Source of the DNA: CAIYTF01 sp963664845
GTDB lineage: Bacteria; Bacteroidota; Ignavibacteria; Ignavibacteriales; Ignavibacteriaceae
Direction: 5' to 3'
NCBI GenBank assembly: GCA_963664845.1
Contig: OY761615.1
Span: forward strand, 1,178,001 to 1,242,000
DNA length: 64,000 nt
The notes below the pieces were generated by a model. That model did no database searches and was not told the DNA's origin. It saw only the letters and a program-made list of their open reading frames with translations. The position numbers and the translations under genes were made by a program. Positions 27,322 to 36,799 of this stretch are shown piece by piece (within the stretch, counting starts at the first letter, position 1; each line of letters starts with the position of its first letter).

Positions 27322-27851
27322 AAATTAAAGGTGCAAATTACGTAATAAATGGCAAGGGACGAAAAATGCGAAGAAATTTATGTATATAACAATTGGCCGC
27401 AACATTTTGAACAACTGTGAGCACGTGAAATTCATCAGAATTGAGAAAAGAACTTTAGACCTGTATGCTTCCCAAAAAGAAACCTTTTGCTATCAATTTG
27501 ATTAAGTAACTCATGCTACGCAACGATTCCAATTGACTTGCCACGAGCTTCAGAGACTATGTGAAAACTCAATGCAAGTGTAATTATATGCATTTTGAAA
27601 TTTGGGCTGAAGCCCGATATTTATTCGATTCATATTCTCCGGCCTGAAGAGGCTGTTGCATAATGCATTCAGCACAAAATTCTGCTTTATAAAGCTTTGT
27701 TTATAGGCGCTAATCGTGAGATTGCTTCGCCCGATGAGGGCTCGCAATGACATATTCTTAGTTGTGCAACAGCCACTTTAGGCCAGGGAATGCAACAAAA
27801 AACAAAACTGGCTTTAGCCACAGTATGCATAGCATGATTAAGTAAACCGTA
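27322..27851. other. 530-base intergenic stretch between MATE and efflux genes
   Basis: Holds the MITE-like element at 27651-27774 and a flanking GGGCTGAAGCCC palindrome (about 27604-27615). Otherwise I see nothing coding. Confidence 0.5.
27651..27774. repeat. MITE-like element with GGCTGTTGCA ends
   Basis: GGCTGTTGCATAA at 27651-27663 is matched by TTGTGCAACAGCC at 27762-27774 (12 of 13 in inverted orientation), bounding 124 bases. The interior contains GAGATTGCTTCGCCC...GGGCTCGCAATGACA, a short palindrome of a type that is dispersed in many genomes. No coding capacity. The ends resemble insertion sequence ends, so it is probably mobilised in trans. Confidence 0.6.
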
Positions 27852-29270
27852 CTATTGTTTCATTCCACCGCCCAGGGAGCGGTAAAGCACAACAATGGAT
27901 TGAAGCTGTTGAAGTTTATCGTTTATTCTGCCAAGCTTGGCAGAGAGCAGATTTTGTTCAGCGGACAGCACCTCGGTATAATTTGCAGTCCCATAGATTA
28001 ACAGCTGTTTGGTATAGTCTACAGCCTTTTCCAACGCATCAATCTGGTTTTTACGGTGTTGCGCCTTTTCAATTGCAGCGCTAAATGCGGCCAGGGCATC
28101 AGACACTTCGCCGCTGGCAACGAGAATTGCCTGTTTATAATTTAGCAGGGCTTCTTCCTGTTTGGCCTTGGCTGTTTCAAGTCGTGTAGTGTTTATTCCC
28201 TGATTAAAAATCGGTTGAGTCAATCCGCCGACAACATTGCCGAGTAGAGTTCCCGGATTGAACAGATCACTCAGTTTTTCTTCCGTAATACTTTCCGATC
28301 CGGTAATTGTTAATGCTGGATAAAACCAGGTCCGGGCCACATTGGAAATTTCGAACGCAGATCTGAATGCAAACTCGGCCTGCATTACATCGGGCCGGTT
28401 GCTTAGCAATTGTGCGGGTATACCAACCTGGATAGTATCAAGAGATTTTTGATCTTCCAAAGTGGAACGTTGTATTTTCCCCGGAGACCTCCCCAGCAAA
28501 ATGCACAGGCTGTTTTCAACCGCCCGTATGTTTTGTTTAATATCCGGAATCGTAACTTCTGCCGCATACCTGTTGGCTTCGCTCTGCACAACTGCTGCTC
28601 CCGTTACCACGGCATTGGCTTTCAATTCATTCATCGTGTTAACATCGGCAATTCTAATGGCAACCGTTTTGCGCGTAATTTCAAGTTGAGCATCGAACGC
28701 CAGAAGAGAATAATACGTGTTTGCAATATCAGCAATAAGCCTTGTCACAACAGCATTTCGATAGGCTTGAGTTTCAAGCAGAGCGGCCAGACTTGCACGT
28801 TTTGCGCTTGTTAATTTGCCCCAGATATCAATTTCCCAGCTCGCATTCAGTGCCAATTGAAATTCGTTGGAGGAAACGGTTGAACCGTTCTGTCTGCTTT
28901 GTGTTATACTCGTTGTTGCTTCCGCGGACAGGTTGGGCCACAAAGCCAGTTTGCTCTGGTCAAATCCCGCCTCGGCTTGTTTAATTCTCGCAACAGCAAT
29001 TTTCAGATCATTGTTCCCGGATAAGCCATCCTCAATCAAATTCAGCAACACACTATCCTTAAACAGGGAGCGCCATGGGATTGCAGCAATAGTACTTGTG
29101 TCCATACTTGGCACATCCCGGAAGCTGGGTTGCAGGTCAATGTCCGGTTGTTGGTATGATTCCGTAACCAGCCCGCATGAGGTACATACAAACAATGCCA
29201 GAACAATGAGAGAGTTTCTCAAAATTTTTGTGTTCGTTACAGCCGGATACCAATTAATTCTTTTACTCAT
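27852..29270 (-). CDS. RND efflux outer-membrane lipoprotein channel (NodT/TolC family)
   Basis: 472 residues from the ATG at 29270, which starts a lipoprotein signal (residues to ...LIVLALFVCTSC with the lipobox cysteine). The mature part has the OEP repeats of TolC-like channels (ALNASWEIDIWGKLTSAKRA and its C-terminal counterpart TQPIFNQGINTTRLETAKAK). It forms the outer-membrane exit duct for the pump encoded just upstream; the gap to the pump stop is 7 bases. An upstream in-frame ATG at 29339 lies inside the pump gene and is less likely. Confidence 0.92.
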   Translation of the reverse strand: MSKRINWYPAVTNTKILRNSLIVLALFVCTSCGLVTESYQQPDIDLQPSFRDVPSMDTSTIAAIPWRSLFKDSVLLNLIEDGLSGNNDLKIAVARIKQAEAGFDQSKLALWPNLSAEATTSITQSRQNGSTVSSNEFQLALNASWEIDIWGKLTSAKRASLAALLETQAYRNAVVTRLIADIANTYYSLLAFDAQLEITRKTVAIRIADVNTMNELKANAVVTGAAVVQSEANRYAAEVTIPDIKQNIRAVENSLCILLGRSPGKIQRSTLEDQKSLDTIQVGIPAQLLSNRPDVMQAEFAFRSAFEISNVARTWFYPALTITGSESITEEKLSDLFNPGTLLGNVVGGLTQPIFNQGINTTRLETAKAKQEEALLNYKQAILVASGEVSDALAAFSAAIEKAQHRKNQIDALEKAVDYTKQLLIYGTANYTEVLSAEQNLLSAKLGRINDKLQQLQSIVVLYRSLGGGMKQ

Positions 29271-29277
29271 ATTTCTT

Positions 29278-32200
29278 CTATGATTTTTTCTCAGGCAGAT
29301 TCGCTCCAACTGCCGGCTCTTCCAATAATTTTGGTGCACCGCTTATTTTCTCGTGAAGCGTTTGGAATACTATAAACAAAACCGGAATTACCAGCAGACC
29401 GAATACGGTTCCGATAAACATACCGCCAATTGCCCCAGTGCCTATCGATCTGTTCCCAACGGCTCCTGCACCGGAAGCAAACATCAGGGGGAGCAGACCG
29501 AATATAAGAGCGCATGAGGTCATTAATATAGGCCGGAAACGGATAAGCGCCCCTTCAACGGCTGCCTGGGCGATGCTCATCCCATTTCTTCTTTTTGCTA
29601 CGGCATACTGAACAATGAGTATGGCATTTTTTGCCAGCAGGCCTATTAACATTATGAGCGAAACCTGCAGATAGATATTATTGTCGATGTTTCCCAGTTT
29701 TGCAAAAATAAACGTCCCGCAAAGCCCAACAGGCAGGGACAGGATTACTGCAAATGGAAGTATATAGCTTTCATATTGTCCGCATAAAAGGAAGTACACA
29801 AATATCAGGCATAACATAAAAACCAGAATTGACTGATTCCCTACCAAAAGCTCTTCCCGGGTGATCCCGGAAAACTCAAACCCATATCCAACCGGAAGTG
29901 TTTCCTGTGCAACTTTTTGAATAGCCTCGATTGCAGAACCGGTACTATATCCGGCCTTTGGTGAACCGGTAATTGCAATTGCCGTGAATAAATTGAACCG
30001 CGAAATATTTTCAGGGCCGTATACCCGTTCCAGTGACACAAACTCAGTAATGGGAGCCATAACCCCATTTGCATTCTTCACGAATATTTTATTCAGTCCC
30101 TCAGGATTAGCCCGGTAAGGAGCATCAGCCTGAATCATGATACGATATTGCTTTCCGAATGCATTAAAGTTGGAAGCATAAAGCCCGCCATAATATCCCT
30201 GCAACGTGGAAAGAACAGAATTAACCGTTACTCCTGCCTCTTTGCATTTTGCCACGTTGATATTTGCCATAAACTGAGGGAAATTCGGATTAAAGGAAGT
30301 CATAGCATAATCAATTTCCGGACGTTTATTTAATTCAGCCAGAAAATTCGTGCTTATCTTAAAAAAATCATTAATATCGCCTCCTGTTTTATCCTGCAAC
30401 TGGAAAGAAAATCCTCCGGCAGTTCCGAAACCCTGCAGGGTGGGAGCCTGCATAAACGTGATCTTGGCATCCCGGATAAAAGCGGTTTTAGCTTTCAATT
30501 CAGCTATTACTTTTTGAATATCGGTACCTTTTCTTTCATCCCAGGTTTTTAATCTGAGAATAAGAGTGGCATATGCACTTCCTCTGCCGCTTAAACGCCC
30601 CTGGCCAATAGTCCTGGTACGTGCTTTTATTGTCGGTATTTCCGCGGCAATACTGTCAATCTGATCAGCTACTATAACCGTGCGCTCAAGGGATGAAGCC
30701 GCAGGAAGGCTGATATCAATAAAAATAGTTCCCTGATCCTCACTGGGAACAAAACCCGTTGGAGTTGTTTTCATAAGAACATACAACAGTGCAATAAAGA
30801 ACACCACGATCAGCATGGAGGTCATCTTCCGTGCCGCGAGATACTGTATTACCCTGCAATACCCATCAGTGAGCTTGGCAAAACCGGTATTGAATGCGTT
30901 GTGGAAGGATTTTATATATCTGTTGCTGATCGGTTTGATCTCGGCATGTGGTTTCAGGAAAATGACGCACAACGCCGGGCTTAGTGTTAAGGCGTTCACT
31001 GCTGATATGCCAATTGCCACCGCCAGTGTTAAGCCAAACTGTTTATAGAATACGCCAGCCGAACCGCCGATGAAAGTGACGGGGATAAATACGGAGGCCA
31101 TCACCATAGTGATGGAAATAATAGCCCCAGTAACTTCGCCCATGGCTTCAAACGCCGCTTTTTTGGTTGAAGTTGCACCTGCTTCCAGTTTAGCGTGTAC
31201 AGCTTCCACTATCACGATTGCATCGTCCACAACAATACCAATTGCAAGTATCAAGGCAAACAGAGTGAGCAGATTGATGGAAAAACCGAACAGATTTAAG
31301 AAGAAAAAAGTACCTATTATGGAAACAGGTACGGCAATACCATGAATGAAAGTTGAACGGATATCCTGAAGGAAAATAAAGATAACCAGGAACACCAGAG
31401 CAAATGCTTCGAAAAGAGTTCGTTCCACTTTTGAAATGGAAGCCTCCAAAAAGTCGTTCGCGTCCTGTAAGATTACATATTTTATCCCTTCCGGAAAAAC
31501 TTTGGACGCCTCTTCAATCATTTTTTTTGTCTGATCAACAACTTCTGTAGCATCAGAATCAGAGGTCTGATGGATTGAAATTGTTACGCCGGGTTTCCCC
31601 TGAGTTCTGGATGAGCTGGCATAGGATAAGGCACCGAGTTCAACCTTGGCAATGTCCTTCAATTTTAACAACTGTCCGTTGGAACGGGAGCGAATGATGA
31701 TATTTTCAAATTCAATGGGCGTTTTGAGCCGGCCCTTGTACCGTATGACATATTGAAAAGCCTGATCTCCATTTTCCCCAAATGCACCCGGGGCAGCCTC
31801 GATATTTTGCTCATTCAATGCAGCGGTCACGTCCTCCGGTATCAAACCACAGGAAGCCATCACATCCGGTTTCAGCCAAACACGCATCGAATAATCGCGT
31901 GAAGCCATGGCACTTGCTTCACCGACACCGCTAATCCTCTTAATCTGAGGAAGCAAATTGATGTTAACGTAATTCTGAAGAAAAGTTTCATCATAGGACT
32001 CATTATCGCTGTAAATGGCAAAGGTGAGCAAATTGCCGCTTTGTCTTTTGGCAACAGTAACGCCTGCCTGAGTAACCTCGCGCGGAAGAAGGCTGGTGGC
32101 TCTGGCAACACGGTTTTGCACGTTGATGGCCGCGATGTCCGGATTTGTTCCTACATTAAAGAAAATATTAATGGACGCTGACCCGTCGTTGTTTGCCGTC

Positions 32201-32439
32201 GATGCAATATAGGTCATATTCTCAACACCATTGATTTGTTCTTCCAGTGGAACAATGATACTGTTTAATACGACACCGGCATTGGCACCCGGATAGGATG
32301 CGGAAACAGATACGGTTGGTGGAGCAATATTGGGATATTGAGCAACCGGAAGGGAGACTAAACCAAGTATTCCCAAAATGACAATTATTATGGAGATCAC
32401 AGTGGATAATACCGGTCGTTCTATAAATTTTTGCAGCAT
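29278..32439 (-). CDS. RND efflux pump, HAE1 (AcrB-like) inner-membrane transporter
   Basis: 1053 residues, normal for AcrB-like proteins. N-terminus FIERPVLSTVISIIIVILG, twelve membrane helices with two large periplasmic loops, the proton-relay GIVVDDAIVIVEAV (two Asp in helix 4) and the Lys in LLAKNAILIVQYA (helix 10). It exports drugs, detergents or lipids across the envelope together with the adjacent adaptor and outer-membrane channel, powered by the proton gradient. The substrate cannot be told. Confidence 0.96.
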   Translation of the reverse strand: MLQKFIERPVLSTVISIIIVILGILGLVSLPVAQYPNIAPPTVSVSASYPGANAGVVLNSIIVPLEEQINGVENMTYIASTANNDGSASINIFFNVGTNPDIAAINVQNRVARATSLLPREVTQAGVTVAKRQSGNLLTFAIYSDNESYDETFLQNYVNINLLPQIKRISGVGEASAMASRDYSMRVWLKPDVMASCGLIPEDVTAALNEQNIEAAPGAFGENGDQAFQYVIRYKGRLKTPIEFENIIIRSRSNGQLLKLKDIAKVELGALSYASSSRTQGKPGVTISIHQTSDSDATEVVDQTKKMIEEASKVFPEGIKYVILQDANDFLEASISKVERTLFEAFALVFLVIFIFLQDIRSTFIHGIAVPVSIIGTFFFLNLFGFSINLLTLFALILAIGIVVDDAIVIVEAVHAKLEAGATSTKKAAFEAMGEVTGAIISITMVMASVFIPVTFIGGSAGVFYKQFGLTLAVAIGISAVNALTLSPALCVIFLKPHAEIKPISNRYIKSFHNAFNTGFAKLTDGYCRVIQYLAARKMTSMLIVVFFIALLYVLMKTTPTGFVPSEDQGTIFIDISLPAASSLERTVIVADQIDSIAAEIPTIKARTRTIGQGRLSGRGSAYATLILRLKTWDERKGTDIQKVIAELKAKTAFIRDAKITFMQAPTLQGFGTAGGFSFQLQDKTGGDINDFFKISTNFLAELNKRPEIDYAMTSFNPNFPQFMANINVAKCKEAGVTVNSVLSTLQGYYGGLYASNFNAFGKQYRIMIQADAPYRANPEGLNKIFVKNANGVMAPITEFVSLERVYGPENISRFNLFTAIAITGSPKAGYSTGSAIEAIQKVAQETLPVGYGFEFSGITREELLVGNQSILVFMLCLIFVYFLLCGQYESYILPFAVILSLPVGLCGTFIFAKLGNIDNNIYLQVSLIMLIGLLAKNAILIVQYAVAKRRNGMSIAQAAVEGALIRFRPILMTSCALIFGLLPLMFASGAGAVGNRSIGTGAIGGMFIGTVFGLLVIPVLFIVFQTLHEKISGAPKLLEEPAVGANLPEKKS

Positions 32440-32491
32440 TACGGTTCCCGGTTATTTCTGTACTGGAAGATAAAAACGCAATGAGATCATA

Positions 32492-33658
32492 TTATTTGAT
32501 ACTCTTATATAGACTGTCTGCTGACACTGGTTTAGGTTTAATCATCATTTTTTCCTTTACTGAATTAACTCCTTCGACCACAATAGTATCTCCGGAATTT
32601 ACCCCGGCAACAACAACAAAACACTGACCCACCCCAACAGACAGTACTGATATCTCAGAGGCGTTAATCTCTCCGTCTTTCCCCACCATATAAACAAACC
32701 GTTTCCCCTGAATTTCATAAGTTGCCTTTTGCGGAACAAGAATTGCATTTTGTATATTTTCCGGGATACAAATGGTGGCGCTGCCGCCACTTCGAATAAG
32801 GCTTTTGGGGTTAGGGAACACAGCACGGAAATTTGCCGATCCGGTTTCAGGATTTAGAATACCGCTTACTGTTTCAATTTTACCTTTGTCGGGATAGATT
32901 GAACCATCGGCAAGGATCAGTTCCAATTCAGACATTCTATTCAGTTTCTGCTGCAGGGATTTGCCGCTGTCCCTTCGAATAAATGCAAGGAACTCTTTTT
33001 CGTTCATTGAAAAATATGCGTAAATACTGCTGATGTCAGAAACCGTAGTGAGCGGTTTGTCTGAATTGCCACTGATCAGGCTTCCCACGCGATAGGGAAT
33101 ATTTCCCACCACGCCATTGGAAGGGCTCCGGATAATGGTGTAGCTTAAATTTGTTTTTGCATTCTGTAACCGGGCATTTGCCTGGGCTAATGCAGCCTGT
33201 TTGGCCTGCAAGGCATATTCTGCGGCTTCAAGTTCAAAATGGCTCACTACCTCTTTCGCCACCAGGCTTTGCGCTTTCTTTAACTGCATCTGTGCGACAT
33301 TCACTTCAGCGGCGGCCATTTTACTGTCAGCCTCTGCTGAGCGTATATTCTGTTCGTATTGCGATCCATCCAACTGAAAGAGCACCTGACCCCTCTTCAC
33401 AACAGAGCCCTCATCAATCAGTATCTTCTCAAGGTAACCTTCAATTCTTGGCCGTATCTCTATGTTTTGCCTGCCTTGTAATGACGCCGGATACTGCATA
33501 TTAATGGTCGCAGTCTGAGGCATAAGAACCATAACGGCATATTCTTTTTTTTGCTCTTTATTTTTGTCAGCGGACGCTTTATTGGAATTGCAGGAGCTTA
33601 ATAAAAGGATCATGCATGATGAAATCAGTAAATATGTAAACGACTTGGAATTATTCAT
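32492..33658 (-). CDS. RND efflux periplasmic adaptor (MFP) lipoprotein
   Basis: 388 residues. Lipoprotein signal with ILLLSSCNSN, then the membrane-fusion layout: barrel-sandwich half (RIEGYLEKILIDEGSVVKRG, QVLFQLD), a coiled-coil hairpin (AEADSKMAAAEVNVAQMQLK), the second half (TIIRSPSNGVVGNI) and a beta-barrel. It joins the pump to the outer-membrane channel. It is the first gene of the leftward adaptor - pump - channel operon; no TetR or MarR regulator gene lies next to it. Confidence 0.94.
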   Translation of the reverse strand: MNNSKSFTYLLISSCMILLLSSCNSNKASADKNKEQKKEYAVMVLMPQTATINMQYPASLQGRQNIEIRPRIEGYLEKILIDEGSVVKRGQVLFQLDGSQYEQNIRSAEADSKMAAAEVNVAQMQLKKAQSLVAKEVVSHFELEAAEYALQAKQAALAQANARLQNAKTNLSYTIIRSPSNGVVGNIPYRVGSLISGNSDKPLTTVSDISSIYAYFSMNEKEFLAFIRRDSGKSLQQKLNRMSELELILADGSIYPDKGKIETVSGILNPETGSANFRAVFPNPKSLIRSGGSATICIPENIQNAILVPQKATYEIQGKRFVYMVGKDGEINASEISVLSVGVGQCFVVVAGVNSGDTIVVEGVNSVKEKMMIKPKPVSADSLYKSIK

Positions 33659-34080
33659 TGTGAACAGGTATAAAGTGGTGAAACAGATAAAACGGTGTGG
33701 GCATAAGTATTAATCGTTTCAAAAAATATCATGCCTAAATGATTGCTGCGGACGATCAGCATATTCAGTTGGAAAAAATAAATTTTTCATGTAATAATAT
33801 CGGAAAATCTTTCCATTTAATTCTGAAATGAAACGATTTTTTTCATAGAGGCAGACAAGGAACATAAAAACTGAATGTTTATACTGTTATTTTCGCTTAA
33901 AGTTTACACATTTGCATAAACGTAAAAACTGCATTGAAATGCACCATTCAGATTTTAGATATCCGTGTATACGCATTAATGAAGTTATGGGTGCTTGAGA
34001 GGATGCACAAGACACCATTACGTCACTGACAGAAAGAATGGTCAAAGCACTATTATCCCCTATTCCCTTCCCCAATTGTA
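33659..34080. promoter_or_regulatory. 422-base region upstream of the RND operon with an inverted repeat
   Basis: Contains AATCGTTTCA at 33712-33721 and its inverse TGAAACGATT at 33829-33838, followed in each case by an A/T run. This could be a regulator-binding pair or the ends of a small element. The efflux operon promoter must lie here; no clear -35/-10 pair was fixed. No coding sequence is convincing. Confidence 0.35.
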
Positions 34081-34533
34081 TTAAAGCCCCCTGCTGTTCT
34101 CAATCATTTTAACCTTCAATGCTGATTCGGAAATGGAAATAATTTTCAGTTTATAAGTATATGGCCCGAACCAGTTTTTTGTGGAAACCTTGATTATTGA
34201 GTCAGAGGTCATTTCCCAGGTACCGGGATAGGAACCATACGTTAGCGGAGGCGTTGCACAGTCGCCAATGCTGCATCTTTTAAACATGGTCCCATCAGGC
34301 TTCAAATGCATCCCGTTACATGCAGAATCGAGTTCCACGACTTTTCCATACAGATCAGCTCCGGCAGTGTCAGTGTCAATATATTTCCATGCTCCCGGCA
34401 GATGCTCCAGTGCCTGTACCGGAGTCTTTACTTGTGTTTGTACTTTTGCCTGAACGGGGCCGTTATCTTTATTGCATCCAGCTGTAACACCAATAACGAC
34501 TAATAATGCGAATACCAAAAGAGTAGATTTCAT
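34081..34533 (-). CDS. small lipoprotein of unknown function
   Basis: 150 residues from the ATG at 34533, which has GGAG six bases upstream; two in-frame ATGs further up lack a ribosome binding site. The signal MKSTLLVFALLVVIGVTAGC ends in a lipobox cysteine. The mature domain (GAWKYIDTDTAG, YGSYPGTWEMTSDSIIKV, YKLKIISIS) looks like a small lipocalin-like beta barrel, with cysteines that may pair. No partner is evident. Confidence 0.65.
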   Translation of the reverse strand: MKSTLLVFALLVVIGVTAGCNKDNGPVQAKVQTQVKTPVQALEHLPGAWKYIDTDTAGADLYGKVVELDSACNGMHLKPDGTMFKRCSIGDCATPPLTYGSYPGTWEMTSDSIIKVSTKNWFGPYTYKLKIISISESALKVKMIENSRGL

Positions 34534-34619
34534 TTTTTTCTCCATACCTGTGTTTTTCAATGACGTAAGTTACCAATCTCAGATATTATTGCAAAAGCAC
34601 AGTAAACCGAAATGGGAGT

Positions 34620-35585
34620 TTATCCGGGTTTTAATGTTTTCCAAACTTTATCCCAAATTCGCGTAAACAGGCCAGGTTCTTTGCGGGTGAGGAAGGAATT
34701 CACGGTATCCGCCATTTCTTTTGTTCGCAAATAGCCGAAAGAGCTGTGGGGATTTTGCATCCCATTGGCGGCATACCGGTTGTGTACCAGGATATCTTCG
34801 ACCTTCACGCCTTTCGCATTTGGCTTATATAGCTCAAAAAGGGTACCGGTATTGGCTATCTGATCTTCAAGGTCCCACAGATTTAACCATCTGTTGCAAA
34901 CTACAGCAGGCACCTTTAGTTTATCGATAAAACTGACGTTTTCTTCGATCCGCATCCTGCTCACTACGTAGTTATGTGCCAAAGGAGAACCAATAGTGAC
35001 AAGCGTATTGATCAATGGATCACCCCTATTTCCGGCAAACGCATCATGGATGATTACGGAGCCCATGGAATGTGCAATCAGTAAAATGTCCTTCCCACAA
35101 TATTCTTCCAATGTTTGAATTGCCCGTCCGACGATCACGTCTCTTGCAAGCTGGGTAGAACCGGAATAGTTGATAAGGGTCGGAGTATAATAGGACTCAA
35201 GATCCCGCAGGTGCAGGTGAACAAATAGTTCAGTGAGAGAGGGTTTATTTAACGGGAGTATACGTTCCACCCAGATTTGCTCATAATATTTTGCCATTGA
35301 CTCTTTTGCTTTTTTGCGGAGTTCGCCGGAATTGGCGGCGGGGAAAAAGTCCTCTGGCGGATAGGTCTCCGGCACATACAAAAAGCTTTTGTTCTGTATA
35401 TCTTCCAAATCAAGAGGGAGCGGGTGCAAAACATCAGCCCAATAAACCAGTTTAAATTCAAACTCCGGGACATTATAACCCTGCCCCCGGAGACCATCGC
35501 TGATAGCCCGTTTCCACCACCCTTCAAGAATTTTCGCGGGTGGTTTGTTTCCCAGTCCATGGATACCTATAATTATTTTGGCCAC
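34620..35585 (-). CDS. alpha/beta-hydrolase (lipase-like)
   Basis: 321 residues. IIIGIHGLGNKPP gives the oxyanion-hole HG region at the N-terminus, and LLIAHSMGSVIIHDAF carries the nucleophile GxSxG-type motif (AHSMGS, about residue 172). A conserved Asp (NLWDLEDQI) and His (VEDILVHNRYA) further on can complete the triad. No signal peptide. Substrate unknown. It lies next to the left end of the prophage, 470 bases away. Confidence 0.8.
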   Translation of the reverse strand: MAKIIIGIHGLGNKPPAKILEGWWKRAISDGLRGQGYNVPEFEFKLVYWADVLHPLPLDLEDIQNKSFLYVPETYPPEDFFPAANSGELRKKAKESMAKYYEQIWVERILPLNKPSLTELFVHLHLRDLESYYTPTLINYSGSTQLARDVIVGRAIQTLEEYCGKDILLIAHSMGSVIIHDAFAGNRGDPLINTLVTIGSPLAHNYVVSRMRIEENVSFIDKLKVPAVVCNRWLNLWDLEDQIANTGTLFELYKPNAKGVKVEDILVHNRYAANGMQNPHSSFGYLRTKEMADTVNSFLTRKEPGLFTRIWDKVWKTLKPG

Positions 35586-36057
35586 ACCGTTTCCTACATT
35601 ACCCTCACTGTAATAATTTTTTCTGTGATGCTATTATTTACAGACACCAATAAATCATCAATCCAAATTCGTCAACCGACCCAATATTCAATCCACCAGT
35701 ATGTGCATCTGGATTCACATCGAGACTGCATACCAATTGGCAGACGTTTAGAAACTCTTGAAAGTTTTCCTGTCAACAGTATGTTTATGAACGAATGAAC
35801 GGGAATAGGCGTGCAGGGGTTTTGTGAAAAAATCTCTTGTTTTCCGCACATTTAGATAAATGCGCATGGGACTAAAGAGCGAACGAAGGGAAGAAAGAAC
35901 CTTTTTCATGGGAATATCCTTTCTTTTTGCTAAACTTAAACAAGATGAAAGCTAAAGTCAATGCGAATTTCTATCTGCACTTATTCATTCCACTACGGAG
36001 AAATGGACAGAGTTTTGCTACGATGGGAAGATGCTGAAAAATTTTAAATAGGTTTAA
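35586..36057. other. 472-base host intergenic stretch left of the prophage
   Basis: No gene or structure I can support. The left prophage boundary lies near its right edge; the exact junction and target duplication could not be fixed. Confidence 0.4.
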
Positions 36058-36058
36058 G

Positions 36059-36208
36059 TTTGCAAAGAGTTTGAGAAATATGGAGCTGGGCACAAAGCGC
36101 GGCTAAGTCTTTTGTGTGTAAAGGCTTGGGCGGGTTTCGAAGGAATTTTGCAGTTTGAGAAATTTGGCCCGTTTTACAAAGAACTTTGCAAGGAGTCTGA
36201 GAAATTTA
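36059..36208 (+). repeat. left-end transposase-binding sites (three copies)
   Basis: TGCAAAGAGTTTGAGAAATA (36061-36080), TTTGCAGTTTGAGAAATTTG (36148-36166) and TTGCAAGGAGTCTGAGAAAT (36186-36205) share the core (G)AGTTTGAGAAAT in the same orientation. They resemble L1-L3 of phage Mu in number and role. Spacings are about 86 and 39 bases. Confidence 0.75.
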
Positions 36209-36338
36209 TCTTCCCTTTTAAGCCCGTTTTTATGCCTTTTAAACCCACCGTAAACCGCTTTCATTGAAAATGCCCTTTGTTTTCCCATTATTTTGCGTTC
36301 TGGAGCGTTTCTGGGCTCCTTATTGCAATCTATTCGGT

Positions 36339-36381
36339 TGTTCCCACCTTTTATTAAAGGTAGGAATAAAAGGTGGGAACA
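36339..36381. repeat. 17-bp perfect inverted repeat (hairpin) in the left end region
   Basis: TGTTCCCACCTTTTATT and its exact complement AATAAAAGGTGGGAACA flank a nine-base loop AAAGGTAGG. Loop-like AAAGGTAGGAA copies recur at about 36388-36398 and 36460-36470. It lies 150 bases after the last early gene, so it may terminate the leftward transcript, although no U-run follows. Confidence 0.7.
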
Positions 36382-36529
36382 TCACTTTAAAGGTAGGAAC
36401 AAAGGATAACTAATGAAAATATAAACACTTATGCTTTTGCTAATGGAAAAGTTAAAAATCAAAGGTAGGAAGTAGAAGTAAGCATAAACAACCGGGCAAA
36501 GCGGCAAAAAGCAGACAAAACGGCGTGTG

Positions 36530-36799
36530 TCAGCCGTTCCGCCAATTCGAGGCATCAAACCACCATTCTTGGAAAAGATTGGGATGGGAAAGATACTCTG
36601 TTATACGCTCGTTATTGCTGTCAAATGCAGGATTATCCTGTATCGTCGTGCGCAACTCGTCCCACAGGTCTTTATTCAGTTCTTCATCAAGTCCGGTAAG
36701 CCGGAAAAAATCTGACTCAACAGACAATAAATCATTACCGTCAAACTCATTCAGGTTCTGGATTATTTGGGCCAGTGTGCGCCTTTGTTCTGCAGCCAT
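36530..36799 (-). CDS. small acidic protein, putative immunity to the MuF C-terminal domain
   Basis: 89 residues, rich in Asp and Glu (LNEFDGNDLLSVESDFF, GLDEELNKDLWDEL), with no membrane segment and no family I recognise. It overlaps the 3' end of the MuF-like gene by 37 bases and is the last gene of the early operon. Small acidic proteins directly behind a toxin-bearing gene are typical immunity proteins, and the position fits that role; this is inference. It could instead be an unrelated phage accessory protein. Confidence 0.55.
   Translation of the reverse strand: MAAEQRRTLAQIIQNLNEFDGNDLLSVESDFFRLTGLDEELNKDLWDELRTTIQDNPAFDSNNERITEYLSHPNLFQEWWFDASNWRNG

Noticed and set aside
36022..36033. 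Left prophage terminus at a TG near 36032 with 5-bp duplication
   Set aside because: The preceding five bases (GAAGA) do not match the five bases after any CA near the right end; junction left open.
36103..36288. 61-codon leftward ORF in the prophage left end
   Set aside because: It runs through two of the transposase-binding repeats, which explain the sequence better, and has no ribosome binding site.
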